Assembly (NCBI GenBank): GCA_030867875.1
Contig: JAOWCC010001589.1
Location: forward strand, 88,621,537 to 88,685,536
Direction of reading: 5' to 3'
Length of the DNA stretch: 64,000 nt
From: Actinernus sp. WN-2022
Taxonomy: Eukaryota; Cnidaria; Anthozoa; Actiniaria; Actinernidae
Positions 33,125 to 44,400 of the stretch are shown in pieces. The translations under genes were made by a program, and so were the position numbers. The notes under the pieces were generated by a model that saw only the letters and a list, made by a program, of their open reading frames with translations, was not told where the DNA came from and searched no databases. How positions within the stretch are numbered: the first letter of the stretch is position 1; each line of letters begins with the position of its first letter.

Positions 33125-33156
<32 letters not shown>

Positions 33157-33274
33157 TAGAAGTAATCATAGATTATCAAAGTGCGTTCGACATATATTTT
33201 TGTATGAGAAAGGACTGGGCTTCCTGTGGTGACACAAATTAAAGTACACACCCTTTATTGCTACAGTGGTGTTT

Positions 33275-33333
33275 GCCTGCGTACAGCATCCCCTACTTGA
33301 AATTTACTCAAGTAGGGGATGCTGTACGCAGGC
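33275..33333. repeat. Short hairpin element with direct-repeat flanks
   Basis: GCCTGCGTACAGCATCCCCT and its complement enclose a small loop. CTACAGTGGTGT flanks it on both sides (33261-33272 and about 33333-33345), suggesting a target duplication. Confidence 0.7.
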
Positions 33334-34138
33334 TACAGTGGTGTGGACTGTGTGTGAAAACAATTAAAATCCTGATCAAAAATGTCTGTCTTTAAATAAA
33401 TGTGAACAGTTTTGAATGTCTTGACTTATAAGTTATTCAAGGGGATGGACTTGTTCAGTTAAATATGTAATCAAATGACTGAAAATCAATGTGGACCTTG
33501 AGGAAAGTTTTAACAAATTCGGCAACAGATATAATGCACATTGATAATTTAACCATGTGGTGTATAGCATTCAGATGACCAAGGCTGGCTCCACAATACT
33601 GACTAATGTTGGTGATTACACTCGATTCAGTGCAGAACTTAAACTATATACCCATGTACGTACACAGCAATAAAGAGTACTTTAAATTTCTCTCACCTTT
33701 TATTGATATTTTTAAAAGTTCCTTGACTTATCCAACTCCAAGTGTGATTATAGATGCATGAACTCTTAATTTGCCTGAATGCAGTGTTCATATGCATTAA
33801 ATCTTCACAACTCACACAAGACCCTGTCAACTATTTCACTTCAGGTATAAATATATTTATAGTATCTTGATGTTTGCAGTTTTCGTATCTGTTCAGCGAA
33901 AAGCACAATCCAATACAGCGAGCAAGCCAACGGAATATTCGATCGCAGATTCACTCGGTTTGTCGATAATTTCAGCACAAACTATATGGCCGAGGGATTC
34001 GACTGTTCAACTTCTTGTACATGTACACGCGTCTTCGACTGTGCCGACAAAACAGATCATGGTTGACTTGATGTAGTAGTACACACTTTCCTCGGGCACT
34101 GATAAATCGTACTTGCGAACTTTTTAAACATCACTGCA

Positions 34139-34388
34139 TTACCAGTTCCCGGCCGAGATAATTTATTCGGGAAGTGTGCCACACCAGGACGGACACGAAC
34201 GGACAAGAATAATTGCGTTCGACGAAGGAGAAAGCATCCTAATCTTGCAGTGGACTCCTTGTGGTCATGTGTGGGCTACCTGTGCTTTCGTAGGCGAAAT
34301 AAATCGAGATTCGTGTCCGTCCTCATGCGGTCCTCATGTATGTTTGTACTTTTTGGAATAAATTATCTCGGCCGGGGAACTGGTAACT
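34139..34388. repeat. MITE with 28-bp TIRs
   Basis: TTACCAGTTCCCGGCCGAGA... on the left and its complement on the right (one-base indel in the G run). It sits at the axis of the larger palindrome. The open frames inside are not recognisable genes. Confidence 0.75.
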
Positions 34389-34449
34389 ATACGATGCTCG
34401 GAGCAAATGAAAATCGCCATGTGAACGTCGACTAAGTGTCTTATTTTCC

Positions 34450-34647
34450 GGCGGATGTAAAGTACAGGTCAGGTTACAGGTCAGGTCACAGGTCCGGTCA
34501 CTTCTTGTTTACCTGTGAACCCTAGCTTTAGGTGAATGAGAACCCGTCGTTTACCTGTGAACTCGTCCGATGGTTAGGGTTAGGTTTGGGTTAGGATTTG
34601 CCTTAGAATTAACAACCTGACCTGTGACCTGTACTTTACACCCGCCA
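34450..34647. repeat. MULE-like MITE with 9-10 bp target duplication
   Basis: Ends GGCGGATGTAAAGTACAGGT and ACCTGTACTTTACACCCGCC form a TIR. The flanks CTTATTTTCC (34440-34449 and 34648-34657) are identical. A 9-10 bp duplication is the size made by Mutator-like transposases. Confidence 0.7.
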
Positions 34648-35074
34648 CTTATTTTCCCAATCCAATGCAATAATGTTTAAAAAGTTAGCAAGTACGATAT
34701 ATCAAAGCCTGAGAAAAATATGTGCTATCTCTGTAGCATTCGACAAAGTCTGATGTCCAAACTATATCAAGTCAAATATGGTCTGTTCTGCACTAGCGAA
34801 GTTGAACAGAGAACAGTCAAATCAACTCGGCCATATATCCAGTAACATCCGAGTGAATTCTGTTGGCTTGCTTGCTGTATTGGATTCTTCTTTTCGCTGT
34901 ACATAGAGATACCAAAACTACAAACAGTAAGATGGCCTGGCTGAAGAGAAATCTGGGTCTGAGTTTTCTAGATACCCGTTATCGCCGTATCTTGTGAGTT
35001 GTGTGAGTTGTAGCGAGTTGCGACACTATACACGTCGGTTCAGGCAAAGAGTTAATATATAGCGACACTTTGAT

Positions 35075-35110
35075 ATGCCAAGGAACTGGAATATCAACCG
35101 ACAGTACAAG
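35075..35110 (+). CDS. SAMD9-like gene, predicted exon 1
   Basis: An ATG at 35075 gives MPRNWNINRQYK, ending exactly at a strong donor (AAG/GTGAGG). Phase 0 matches the acceptor at 36336. It lies in the right arm of a diverged palindrome, so a repeat origin is possible. The next intron contains two MITEs (35410-35541 and 35577-35835) and a LINE 3' end. Confidence 0.4.
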
Positions 35111-35418
35111 GTGAGGGAAAATTAAAGTACTGAGTTCGTTGCTGTGTTCCCTAATCAATTAATCTACACTGAATTTCTACACTGAATTAATCTACACTGA
35201 ATTTCTACACTGAATTTCTAACGGGACCTGAAACAAGGCTGATCAAAGCCAGGATCCGGCTACCAACATAAATTATTCTGCAACTAACAATGGCACTCAA
35301 CATTCTGCAGCCAACCTTGTTCTCACTTGATAATGTGAATGCTGTGAAGGAACTGCATTATGAATGCTCAAATGAATGCCATATAAACCATATAAAACAC
35401 ACATGTATTCTTGGTTTA

Positions 35419-35449
<31 letters not shown>

Positions 35450-38400
35450 ACATTAACAAAAGATTACTCAGTGTCCTTTGTTCGGTCCTCCAACATGGCC
35501 GCCGCGTCTTTTGAATCTCCAGGGATTGATTGCAAACCAAGCATACATATAGCCACATTGGCATCGCATGTTATGCAGCTATCAATGTTGAACCCGAGAG
35601 GGAGGGGGCAGGCAAGGGGTGGGGATTTGACAGGGAGAGCTACCCTGAGGGTGGGGACTTTGACATAACCTGCCCGCCCAGGATGGGGTTATTTATAGGA
35701 AACATAAGGAAGATAGGCAGATATTTGATATTTTTGACCAAACATGTTGTCCTGAGGTTGGGGAATTTGACATTTTTTTGGGAGAAAATATCAAATCCCC
35801 ACCCCCTCCCCCTTCGGGCTTAACATTGATAGGTGCATTACACAAAGATAATTACAGTTTTATACCCAGATGTATCCCCTTGTATATTAACTTATAAGTA
35901 ATCTTTCAGCCTTTTGTGTTGCCACAGTCCTTTCTCTTACAAAAAAATTAAGTTGAACGCACTTTGATGATCTATGATTACTTCTAGTAATAATAATAAT
36001 TTATTGGCAATATCCCCACCAGGTGGCTCTTCACCTGCAAAACTAATCTACAATAACTTACATGTATAATACTAATGATAAAATGTAAAAGTGTCAAGAG
36101 ATGCAATTACAATAATTACAATAATCGATTACACAATAATTACACAATACCAACGCACTAATCAATTACACAACAATTACACACAATTACAACGCACTGC
36201 AAGTCTATTTAAATCTAAAATAAAGTTCAATTCAAATATACTCAAGTCTAAGTCACTTTAACCTCTATTCCCGTGGAGGCATATCATGGACCTTGATACA
36301 TGCTTTGTTGACACTCTTTGTCTTCTTAATTGACAGAATTTTGTTGAAGCTTTGCGGAAATGGAAGGAGTATGCTAGAAGAAGTCAAGACATTGACTTCT
36401 CAGTTGCACAGATTGTAAAATTAAAACGGGAAAAGAACAAAACACTACACGCCATGATATGGAGGAACAATACATATGATAGAAAGGAGGAAAAATGCAG
36501 AGGCAGTAACGCCAACAGAAAAAGCAATGGAAAGAAAGTGGAAAAAAAGAATGACATTCAAATGTAAGTTCAGTATTGAGTCGCCTTTAAGGTGGCTCGC
36601 CTGGATTTTCCAGGGACGCACCATACCCACTTTGAACGGCTGATACTCCACTGTCAGAGCTCAGTCGGGCTAGATACTTCACCCATTTACTAGAAATAGA
36701 ATAAACTTTCCAAAAATGTAGGTTTGTTTGACATCGGTGTTACCATAGCGACACAGCGTTGACGTCTTGTATTTCATATCATAAATTTTCTCGAAATCTA
36801 GACCTAAACTTTTAAAACGACCTTGTAGTCTAAATATAGGCCTTCGATACTGCAAAGTCAGTTTCAAAAAATTGTATGAGAACGCTTTCGAAAAAAATTG
36901 GATTGAATATTTTCGTTTAAAAATAAACAATTTGCCTTACCTTTCTGTTTAGTCATCGAGAATAGTGTTTTCCGGACCGATTCAAACGATGTTTTTAGCA
37001 TATTTCCTACCTGTGGCATAGGACTACTTCACATGAAAATTTCATTCCATTTGCTTTATTCGATTTCGGTTTATGGAATCATTAGTAATGTCTTAAATAT
37101 TCTCATTTTACTCAAAATAGTAACGTATTTGTTACGGAAGCTATAATTCGAAAAGTAGTCGCCTGATAAATGTGTTTTTAAATCTTTTCACTTGAAGTTC
37201 AACATGTACTACCCTAATCCTGTAAATTTCAAGAGCATTGAATCATTGTTATAATATAAGTTATATAAGCGGAATCAGTAACCGCGTTATTTGTTTTGAA
37301 ATTTGGAGTTTTTCCGTCAGCCAGTTCTATGAATCAAGGGTGGATTTTATTGGGTTCAATTTTATTTCAACCCGAATGCGTCTGATATGACAAAAAAAAT
37401 TGAATTGAATAAATAAGACCATGAAGTTTTTTTGTCATGAGTTTTTCTCTGAAAGAAAAACAAAATTACCCCTGGTTGTATAATCCTTTTCCCTTGCATG
37501 GTACATATTGTCATTTACCAAAAATGTTTATTTATTTACAAAACTTTTATAATATCACTAATACAAAATCTCGTTTTTAATTAATATTTAGATAAATGTG
37601 TTTTTGGGTATTCTTCTGTCTAAAGGTGTGGTCTAGACGTCACGGGCACTTTTTCCCGATTATTGAGAAGTGACATCCTTATAAGGAAGTCGTACGACAG
37701 ATACTCTTGGGATTATTGTATTGATTCAAAAGCGTTACTGGCTGCCATGATATTTGCATGTCATTGTGCTAAGAACAGAATTTGCACGAGCGATCCGGCA
37801 GTAGCGAAGCGTAGCAGGCGTGCATAGACTATATCGCAACCCCGCCGTCGCAGTGCACTCTGGGATGGATATCTCAGTTTTCCATTGTTGTTGCTGGGCG
37901 GCCATCTTGGATTTAACAATGGAAACTGAGATATCCATCCTGCGCCCATTCTGAGATATCCATTCTAATAATAATAATAATAATGTCTTTAATGAATCAC
38001 TGATAAAATTCATATCGTGTGTTACAGCTATAAGTAATAAAGCATAAATATACAACTCTCATAATATAACAAATCGAAACAAACGTGTAAAGTATGTGGA
38101 AACAAAGACTATTAAATAGCTAAGTTATACCTAAAGAATAATCTATTTACAAAATATTTTTTTAAACAAACAGTATTAATTTTCGGCCACTGGGAAGACT
38201 GACATCTTAAGGTTCTAGACGAGGGCTTGATTTTGGGCAAAAGTAGCTGTTGTTACATAGTTTGTGAGAAAGTTTCTTATCATATTGTTCAAGTAGTTCA
38301 GTCTCTAATGAGGATATTCTTAGAAGTGTAGCGTCTCTTATAGCATCTGTCTAGGAAACATTGGACAGTGGACAATTAGTCAGCCTCAGAGGAGCCATAT

Positions 38401-41400
38401 ACGGATAGTCCATAAGTAATCTTAGGAATAATTATACTGCTAAAGAACAGGTCAATTTCAGACTGATTAAAACCTTCCTTTCTAAGAGATCTTAAGACGA
38501 AAAGACATTTGTTTGCTTCACTAAGCTTCTTTTTAACGTGAATAGAGAACTTGCAATCTTGTTGGAAAGTGATACCTAAGATATTTAACTCATTTTGTTG
38601 AGGAATGCCTTCAAAGCCGGTATAGTGTTCGGTGTTACCTTTTTTGCGAAACATAAGCTCCGATTACATTTTGATGGGTTACATGACATTTGATTCGTAT
38701 AGGACCAGTCTCTAAAATATCTAACGCAATATTCAGCTACATCAGCCGTGTCCTTCCATACTGGAACAATAATTGAGGAATCATCAGCTGCGTCGGTGTT
38801 AGGTTTAACATTGAGATCGTTTAGGAAAATATTAAAAAGATAGGGCCCGCTTACATTCCCTTGAACTGTGCCCTTGTTGACATGTATCCAATCACAAGAA
38901 ATACTGGAAGAGACCACCCTCTGTTTTCTGTTACAAAGAAAGCTTATGTACCAATTAATTATATAAGAGTTCAGTGGGAGAAGTTTAAGTTTAGAGGAAA
39001 GTATACTATGGTTAACAAAATCAAAGGCCTTCCTAAAGTCCATGGCAAACAGTCTAACCGCATTACTTTTCGGATCATCTTTTTGGATCATTCTGCGCCC
39101 TTAAAATGATTCAATGCTCTTGAAATTTACAGGGACAGGGTAGTACATGTTGAACTTCAGGTGATAAGATAACAAAAAAAAGTTATCGACTACTTTTCGA
39201 ATTACAGCTTCCGTAACAAATACGTTACTATTTTGAGTAAAATGAGAATATTTAAGACATTACTTATGATTCCATCAACCGAAGTCGAATACAGTAAATG
39301 GAATGAAATTTTCATATGAAGTAGTCCTATGCCACAGGTAGGAAATATACTAGAAACATCGTTTGAATCAGTCTAGACGACTAAACAGAAAATAAGGCGA
39401 ATTGTTTATTTTTTTAACGAAAATATTCAACCCATTTTTTTCGAAAACACTCTCATACAATTTTTTTAAACTTTGCAGTCTTGAAGGCCTACATTTAGAC
39501 TACAAGGAACACAAGCTTTACTTTTAACAGAGAACCCGAACGTAAGACAGTAAATTACTCCGCCTTTCTTTCTGCTTGTGCAGCTCATCCTATTGTTTGA
39601 AAGTGTGTATGTGAAAAGCAATAAAAGAAACATGAACATCAGGGCCGGGTTGTTCGAAGCAAGGGTTAGCGCTATCCCGGGGTTAAATCGCTAACCCGAG
39701 GGTAAACTGTACAGATTACAATTACACATTTAGCACTATCCTGGGGATGAAGTTATCCTTGCTTCGAACAATCGTCTTTGCCACTCGAACTTCATGTCCC
39801 CATAAATGGATTCCAGTGACCTCCAGTGGCCCTAATCCACAACAAATACCAATAAGGTGTTTTTCTTTATCTGCGGAGGTGTGAAATTTGGATGCTGGGT
39901 AATATTCTTATAACATCTTCTTAAAGTTATTTGCCTCGCTAAGCTTGCTAACGTACCGTTTATTATAAGCACAAATTATTTTTTCATAGATTAAATAGTA
40001 TACTTTGTTCGTCCATGTTTTTGTCAGGTCCACTGTCAGCATACTACAGCTGTTTGTGCACTGTGATGTTGGTTCGTCACCTCTCGTACTTCAAGTATCC
40101 TCGCAAGATGCAGTGTCCACTGTAGCTGCGGAAATCAGCGAAAGATATGGTGTCTCTCCTGATAAAATGAACCTATACGACGAAAGGCACAACAGGGTAA
40201 GTGTTCAGCCAATACAGTTTAACGCATGAATCCTACCTTTTATAGACCTTATTCATAAATACGTATTTCTGTTTCAATAGTTTATTCACATGTACAGAAA
40301 ACATTATCATTACCACGTGAAAGAGCATGTTAAGTGATCTTGTAAAATTTAAAGGTTGTAGCTTAAAAAGCAATGAAGAAAACAACGGAGGCCTTTCCAG
40401 CCTCGCTTTCATATTTTTTCAGCATTTGAAATCGCTACAACTCAACAGTAATTCTCCCCATTGCTCTAAAACTCAAATCAATTACTAGTTTTAATGTGGT
40501 CTTTCATGTGGTAGCATTAGTTGCCCTCTACAAATTTATCTTCCAAATTATGCAAATGAGGAGGCGGCCATTATGAATTCAGACTATACATTGTTAAATT
40601 TCCTCTGCCGGCCCTTTTTTTTCATGTCCAGCTCTGTCCACTACTGTCATTTGAAGATAACGGGATAATAGACGAAATGAACATTCATGTGAAAGTTGTG
40701 CGAGGATTGCTTGGAGGAGTTAAACCCGAGGGCGCAACAGGTATTTTATAGGAACAATTAATGTCAATATACTGCGGTCGCGAAGTGCAGTCCCGCTAAA
40801 AGCGGTCCACTTATTTTGCAACCAAAATTCGATTTCCATTGTTTTGTGGGTGAATAGGGTTTGCTACACAATTATTAAAATGCAGTTAGTTTTTCTAATT
40901 TTTCTAATGTGTTTATATTATTATTTTATCATTAAAAAACAAAAACGGCAATATCCACTAGTCTGAACTTATAATTTGAGACTGGGAGGCAAGAACGGTC
41001 TGCTAAAACACGAATTGGCTTTGATTTAGACCCCACATTTGAGATATCGGCCCTCAAATTCGGCCAACATGGCTAAGTGATTGCAGCGAGGTTCAACTGA
41101 GTTTTTTTCACCAGAAGGCATCACAGAGTTTACAACATGCCGCTGCGGGAAGTCAGCATGTACACGGAATTGTTCATGCAAGTCGAACGAACTTTCCTGC
41201 ACAGAAGCTTGCTTCTGTATGGCTGATGAAACATCGCCAACTATTCCGGTCTTGACAAGTCTGCGGTACGTCAGCGGTTGTCCCTGTGAATACACTTATT
41301 TTTCATATACCGGAGGCTTTTGACACTGTCAATACTCATGTGTTACTTAAAATATTTCAAAGTTGTAAAGATTAAGAACGTCGAACATTTGGAAAAATAG

Positions 41401-44400
41401 TGATTTTACGCTCCTGTGTGAGATGGAAATCATGCGGATATTTTGGTTTTCGCGCGAAAAATTTACCGAAAGTGAAATGTTCGCAGGTTTAATTGCTGAC
41501 AAAATCTACCGTTTTTACAGATATCCCACCATAGGCCCTTTGCAGCTAACAAATCACGTGGTTGTACTGGAGAGCAAAAAATATCTGACTTCATTTATTT
41601 ACAGGCCTTGTACGAGATCGGTGTTGTTATTAGCAAAACCTGTTTGTAAATGCTATTTTCCACCTCCAATCGATTGCCGATCTTTCTAAAACTGTGTTTT
41701 TGAAGATATCTTGCTCTCCAGTATTCATGGCAACGCCTTTCCCATGGGGATCACGAGCTCAATTCATTCGTTAATGAAGTATTATATCAGCACTTGACTG
41801 TTAGCTGCAAAGGGCATATTAACTGTATGCTTGGATAGCTGAGTTTTAGGTGTAAAGTTTGATACCAAATATGTGAACCTTCGAGCGATTTTTCTGGATA
41901 AAATCACCTTGAGATTCTCATCGATTCACGAACCGGAAACAACTACGACGGATGGAGCATCGTGTTGGATTTTAGTTCGATTTGTAGCGACTTTACGGGA
42001 CAACGGAAAAAGGAATTCTTAAGGGTCTGAGTGTATAATTTTGGATTACGAACGAGAACCAGGTCTAGTATGTGTATCCAGTTCGGCAAATTGAGTAATC
42101 GATATTGATATGTTTGTTGTAATTGCAAAATTGTCAGTGACGTTGTTCCATACATTCTGTCATTTATGGTAAAAACCGCTTATGTACCACGGGCGCAATG
42201 TCCGTGATTGTTGGCGATGAGTTGCAACAATCCCATGAACGATGCCATAACGTGCAATTCAGATGATTCAAGTGACGCAGAAAGTGAACAATGATCCAGG
42301 AATTGCATTGGCAGAAATTATGGACATCAGCGGAAAGGTACTGCGGGCGCCCTTTTAGCCGATTCAAAATGGCGGCTTATAGACCCTTATAGTGAGTGAG
42401 TAGGTTCTTTATAGACCTTCCAACGCAAAGAAAACCGAAACTTTCTGTGATGAAATAAGAATAGAGAAGCGGAACGAGAGTTATGTTAGCTTAAACGTAG
42501 CAATTGTGATTAAAAAGCCATTTTTAGGATTTGTCCTCTCTCCAACGTCTGTCTGTCCAAATCCAGCTGTTTGGCGGACAGAAAGCGGTGACGTTTCTCT
42601 CCTTTCTCGTTGAGTTTTCTTCGAATTCGAAAATGCAATCCTATTTGGCGTCCTGGCACTAACATTATTTCGACAAAACTCAGACGTCTTTGGAAGTACT
42701 TTGGAGGAGTTTTATTGTACGTTTTATTGGCGATATGGATGCATTGAACACTGCTTTATTGACATCGAATTTGCCTCACCGAAGACTTGGCGAACTGTTG
42801 TACCTCAAACTGTGCATGGGTTCAGCCAGATTACAAACAACAACATGGAGAACGAGGAGCATCTGAAGGGCGAAATGAACTTCTCGGGGAAATACTTTGC
42901 CAACGATCTAAGGTATTGTTTCATATGAAACTTATCCCATACAAGCGAGAACATTTGCTCTACTTGCTAGTGTCCAGGCCAGTGCGGACAGCTTATTTCC
43001 GTATTCCGCATGCGTAATGTAGTCGTTGAAAGAAATAAAGCAGACGACTGTCAACACAGAGGTCAAACGTGAATCCAAAACCCCTATGCAATATAAAATT
43101 TATCGACGAGATTTCGTCGAATTCGTCACCAATAATGAGGAAAAAGGCAAAAAGGATAATAAACTTTACGATGAGGGAGCGAGTAAAAATAATGATAAGT
43201 GGATACCATTCGGTGATGAAACTATATATAGCCCGCTCTTATTATAAGTATTCGCATTGAAAGACCTTAGTGTTCCTTCAGACAGTTCAGAGTTTCCCTG
43301 ACAAACCGGTCAGTCTTATTTTGCGGGATTATATCGAGAAGTTAAGAGAAAATTATATTCTGAGACGATCGAAAGTAGGACGATCCAGATGTTGCGGATA
43401 GAGGTTTGTGTTGAACAGGATATGTTCGAGGGAGGACTCACAACGTCGACAGCAAAATATTTTACAGAAAGAAACTAAGACTGTCCTGATCAGCAATTTA
43501 AAAAAATAACGTAAATATAAGTCCCAAATTCGACTCATAACACCAGTGTTTGCTTATCAATGTTTGCTTAATATTATTAGTGTCACGAAATGTGTCCGTG
43601 CTACAGCCGAGGACAAGGGAATTACTCTAATCGAAATCTCAGACATCCATCTTAGGGACTGTTATTTACACCTTAAACAAAGATAGAATAGTTACTCGGG
43701 CTGCCTGTCTTAAAATTAAAAGTCTTAAAATGCAAGTCGTTTTTTTTTTTTTATTCAGTGTAGCAAGCGTTCAGCGCATGCGTTAAAGGTCAAATTCACA
43801 CCAATCAGATCGCACTGTGCTGGTCACGTAACACTCGCCAGGTTAATTTATTTACATAATTTAATACAGTAAATAAAAATGGTGGATCCGCGAGCAAATC
43901 TCTCAAATGTAAGCAGTTTAATGTTTTATTTAACTTCACTCGTGCGAAAGCCTTCCAACAGGCTCAGGATATTGCAACTGGCGCTCTTGTCGGAGCCGAA
44001 GGACCGCGTTTTTTACCCAGATGGCCTGTGATTTTATATACGACACGACGCCGGACCTGAAGGACTCAAAGATCCACACATATCGAATTGGAATTTAGCG
44101 TTTTCCTTTCTGCTGAAACCAAGGCTTCTTCGATAGAAAGGGCAAGATGTTGTGTTTTTCTAGGAGGACAAAATATTTCTCGTTTAAGCTTTTCTTTCGC
44201 CACGGCTTTGTTATTGGAATCTCTGTGGATTGGTATACTCAAATATATATACTGCACAATACCATACAACTGAATAAGAAGTCTTTAACAAAGCCGAACT
44301 CAAACTCAAGAGCAAAGCTGAGAGTGAAAGTGAAACTGAACAGTGTCTTGTCAGGTCATGAATTAAGGTACGGTGAGGTTGAAATCATTGCGTGTTTATA

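Larger units (their letters stand above)
33140..36000. repeat. 2.9-kb imperfect palindrome with nested insertions
   Basis: Inverted homology pairs outer ends (AGAAGTAATCATAGATTATC at about 33157 with its complement at about 35965), middle segments (CCAATACAGCGAGCAAGCCA at about 33910 with TTGGCTTGCTTGCTGTATTG at about 34863) and inner segments (ATCGTACTTGCGAACTTTTT at about 34107 with its counterpart at about 34690). Both outer ends carry TAA microsatellites. Arms are about 1.0 and 1.3 kb, diverged, with MITEs in loop and right arm. Predicted exon 1 of the SAMD9-like gene lies in the right arm. Confidence 0.7.
36600..39515. repeat. Inverted-repeat element split by a LINE
   Basis: Arms at about 36820-37250 and 39100-39515 are inverted copies, for example ACATGTACTACCCTAATCCTG with its counterpart at about 39135, and ATATTTCCTACCTGTGGCAT with ATGCCACAGGTAGGAAATAT at about 39331. 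A minus-strand LINE occupies 37964-39098, starting exactly where the right arm ends. The left outer part (36590-36680) has no inverted partner that I can see. Confidence 0.65.

Noticed and set aside
43879..43910. ATGGTGGATCCGCGAGC... ending at a GTAAGC, possible tiny first exon
   Set aside because: No downstream exon with matching phase was found and the surrounding sequence is repeated in inverted form near 48.7 kb.
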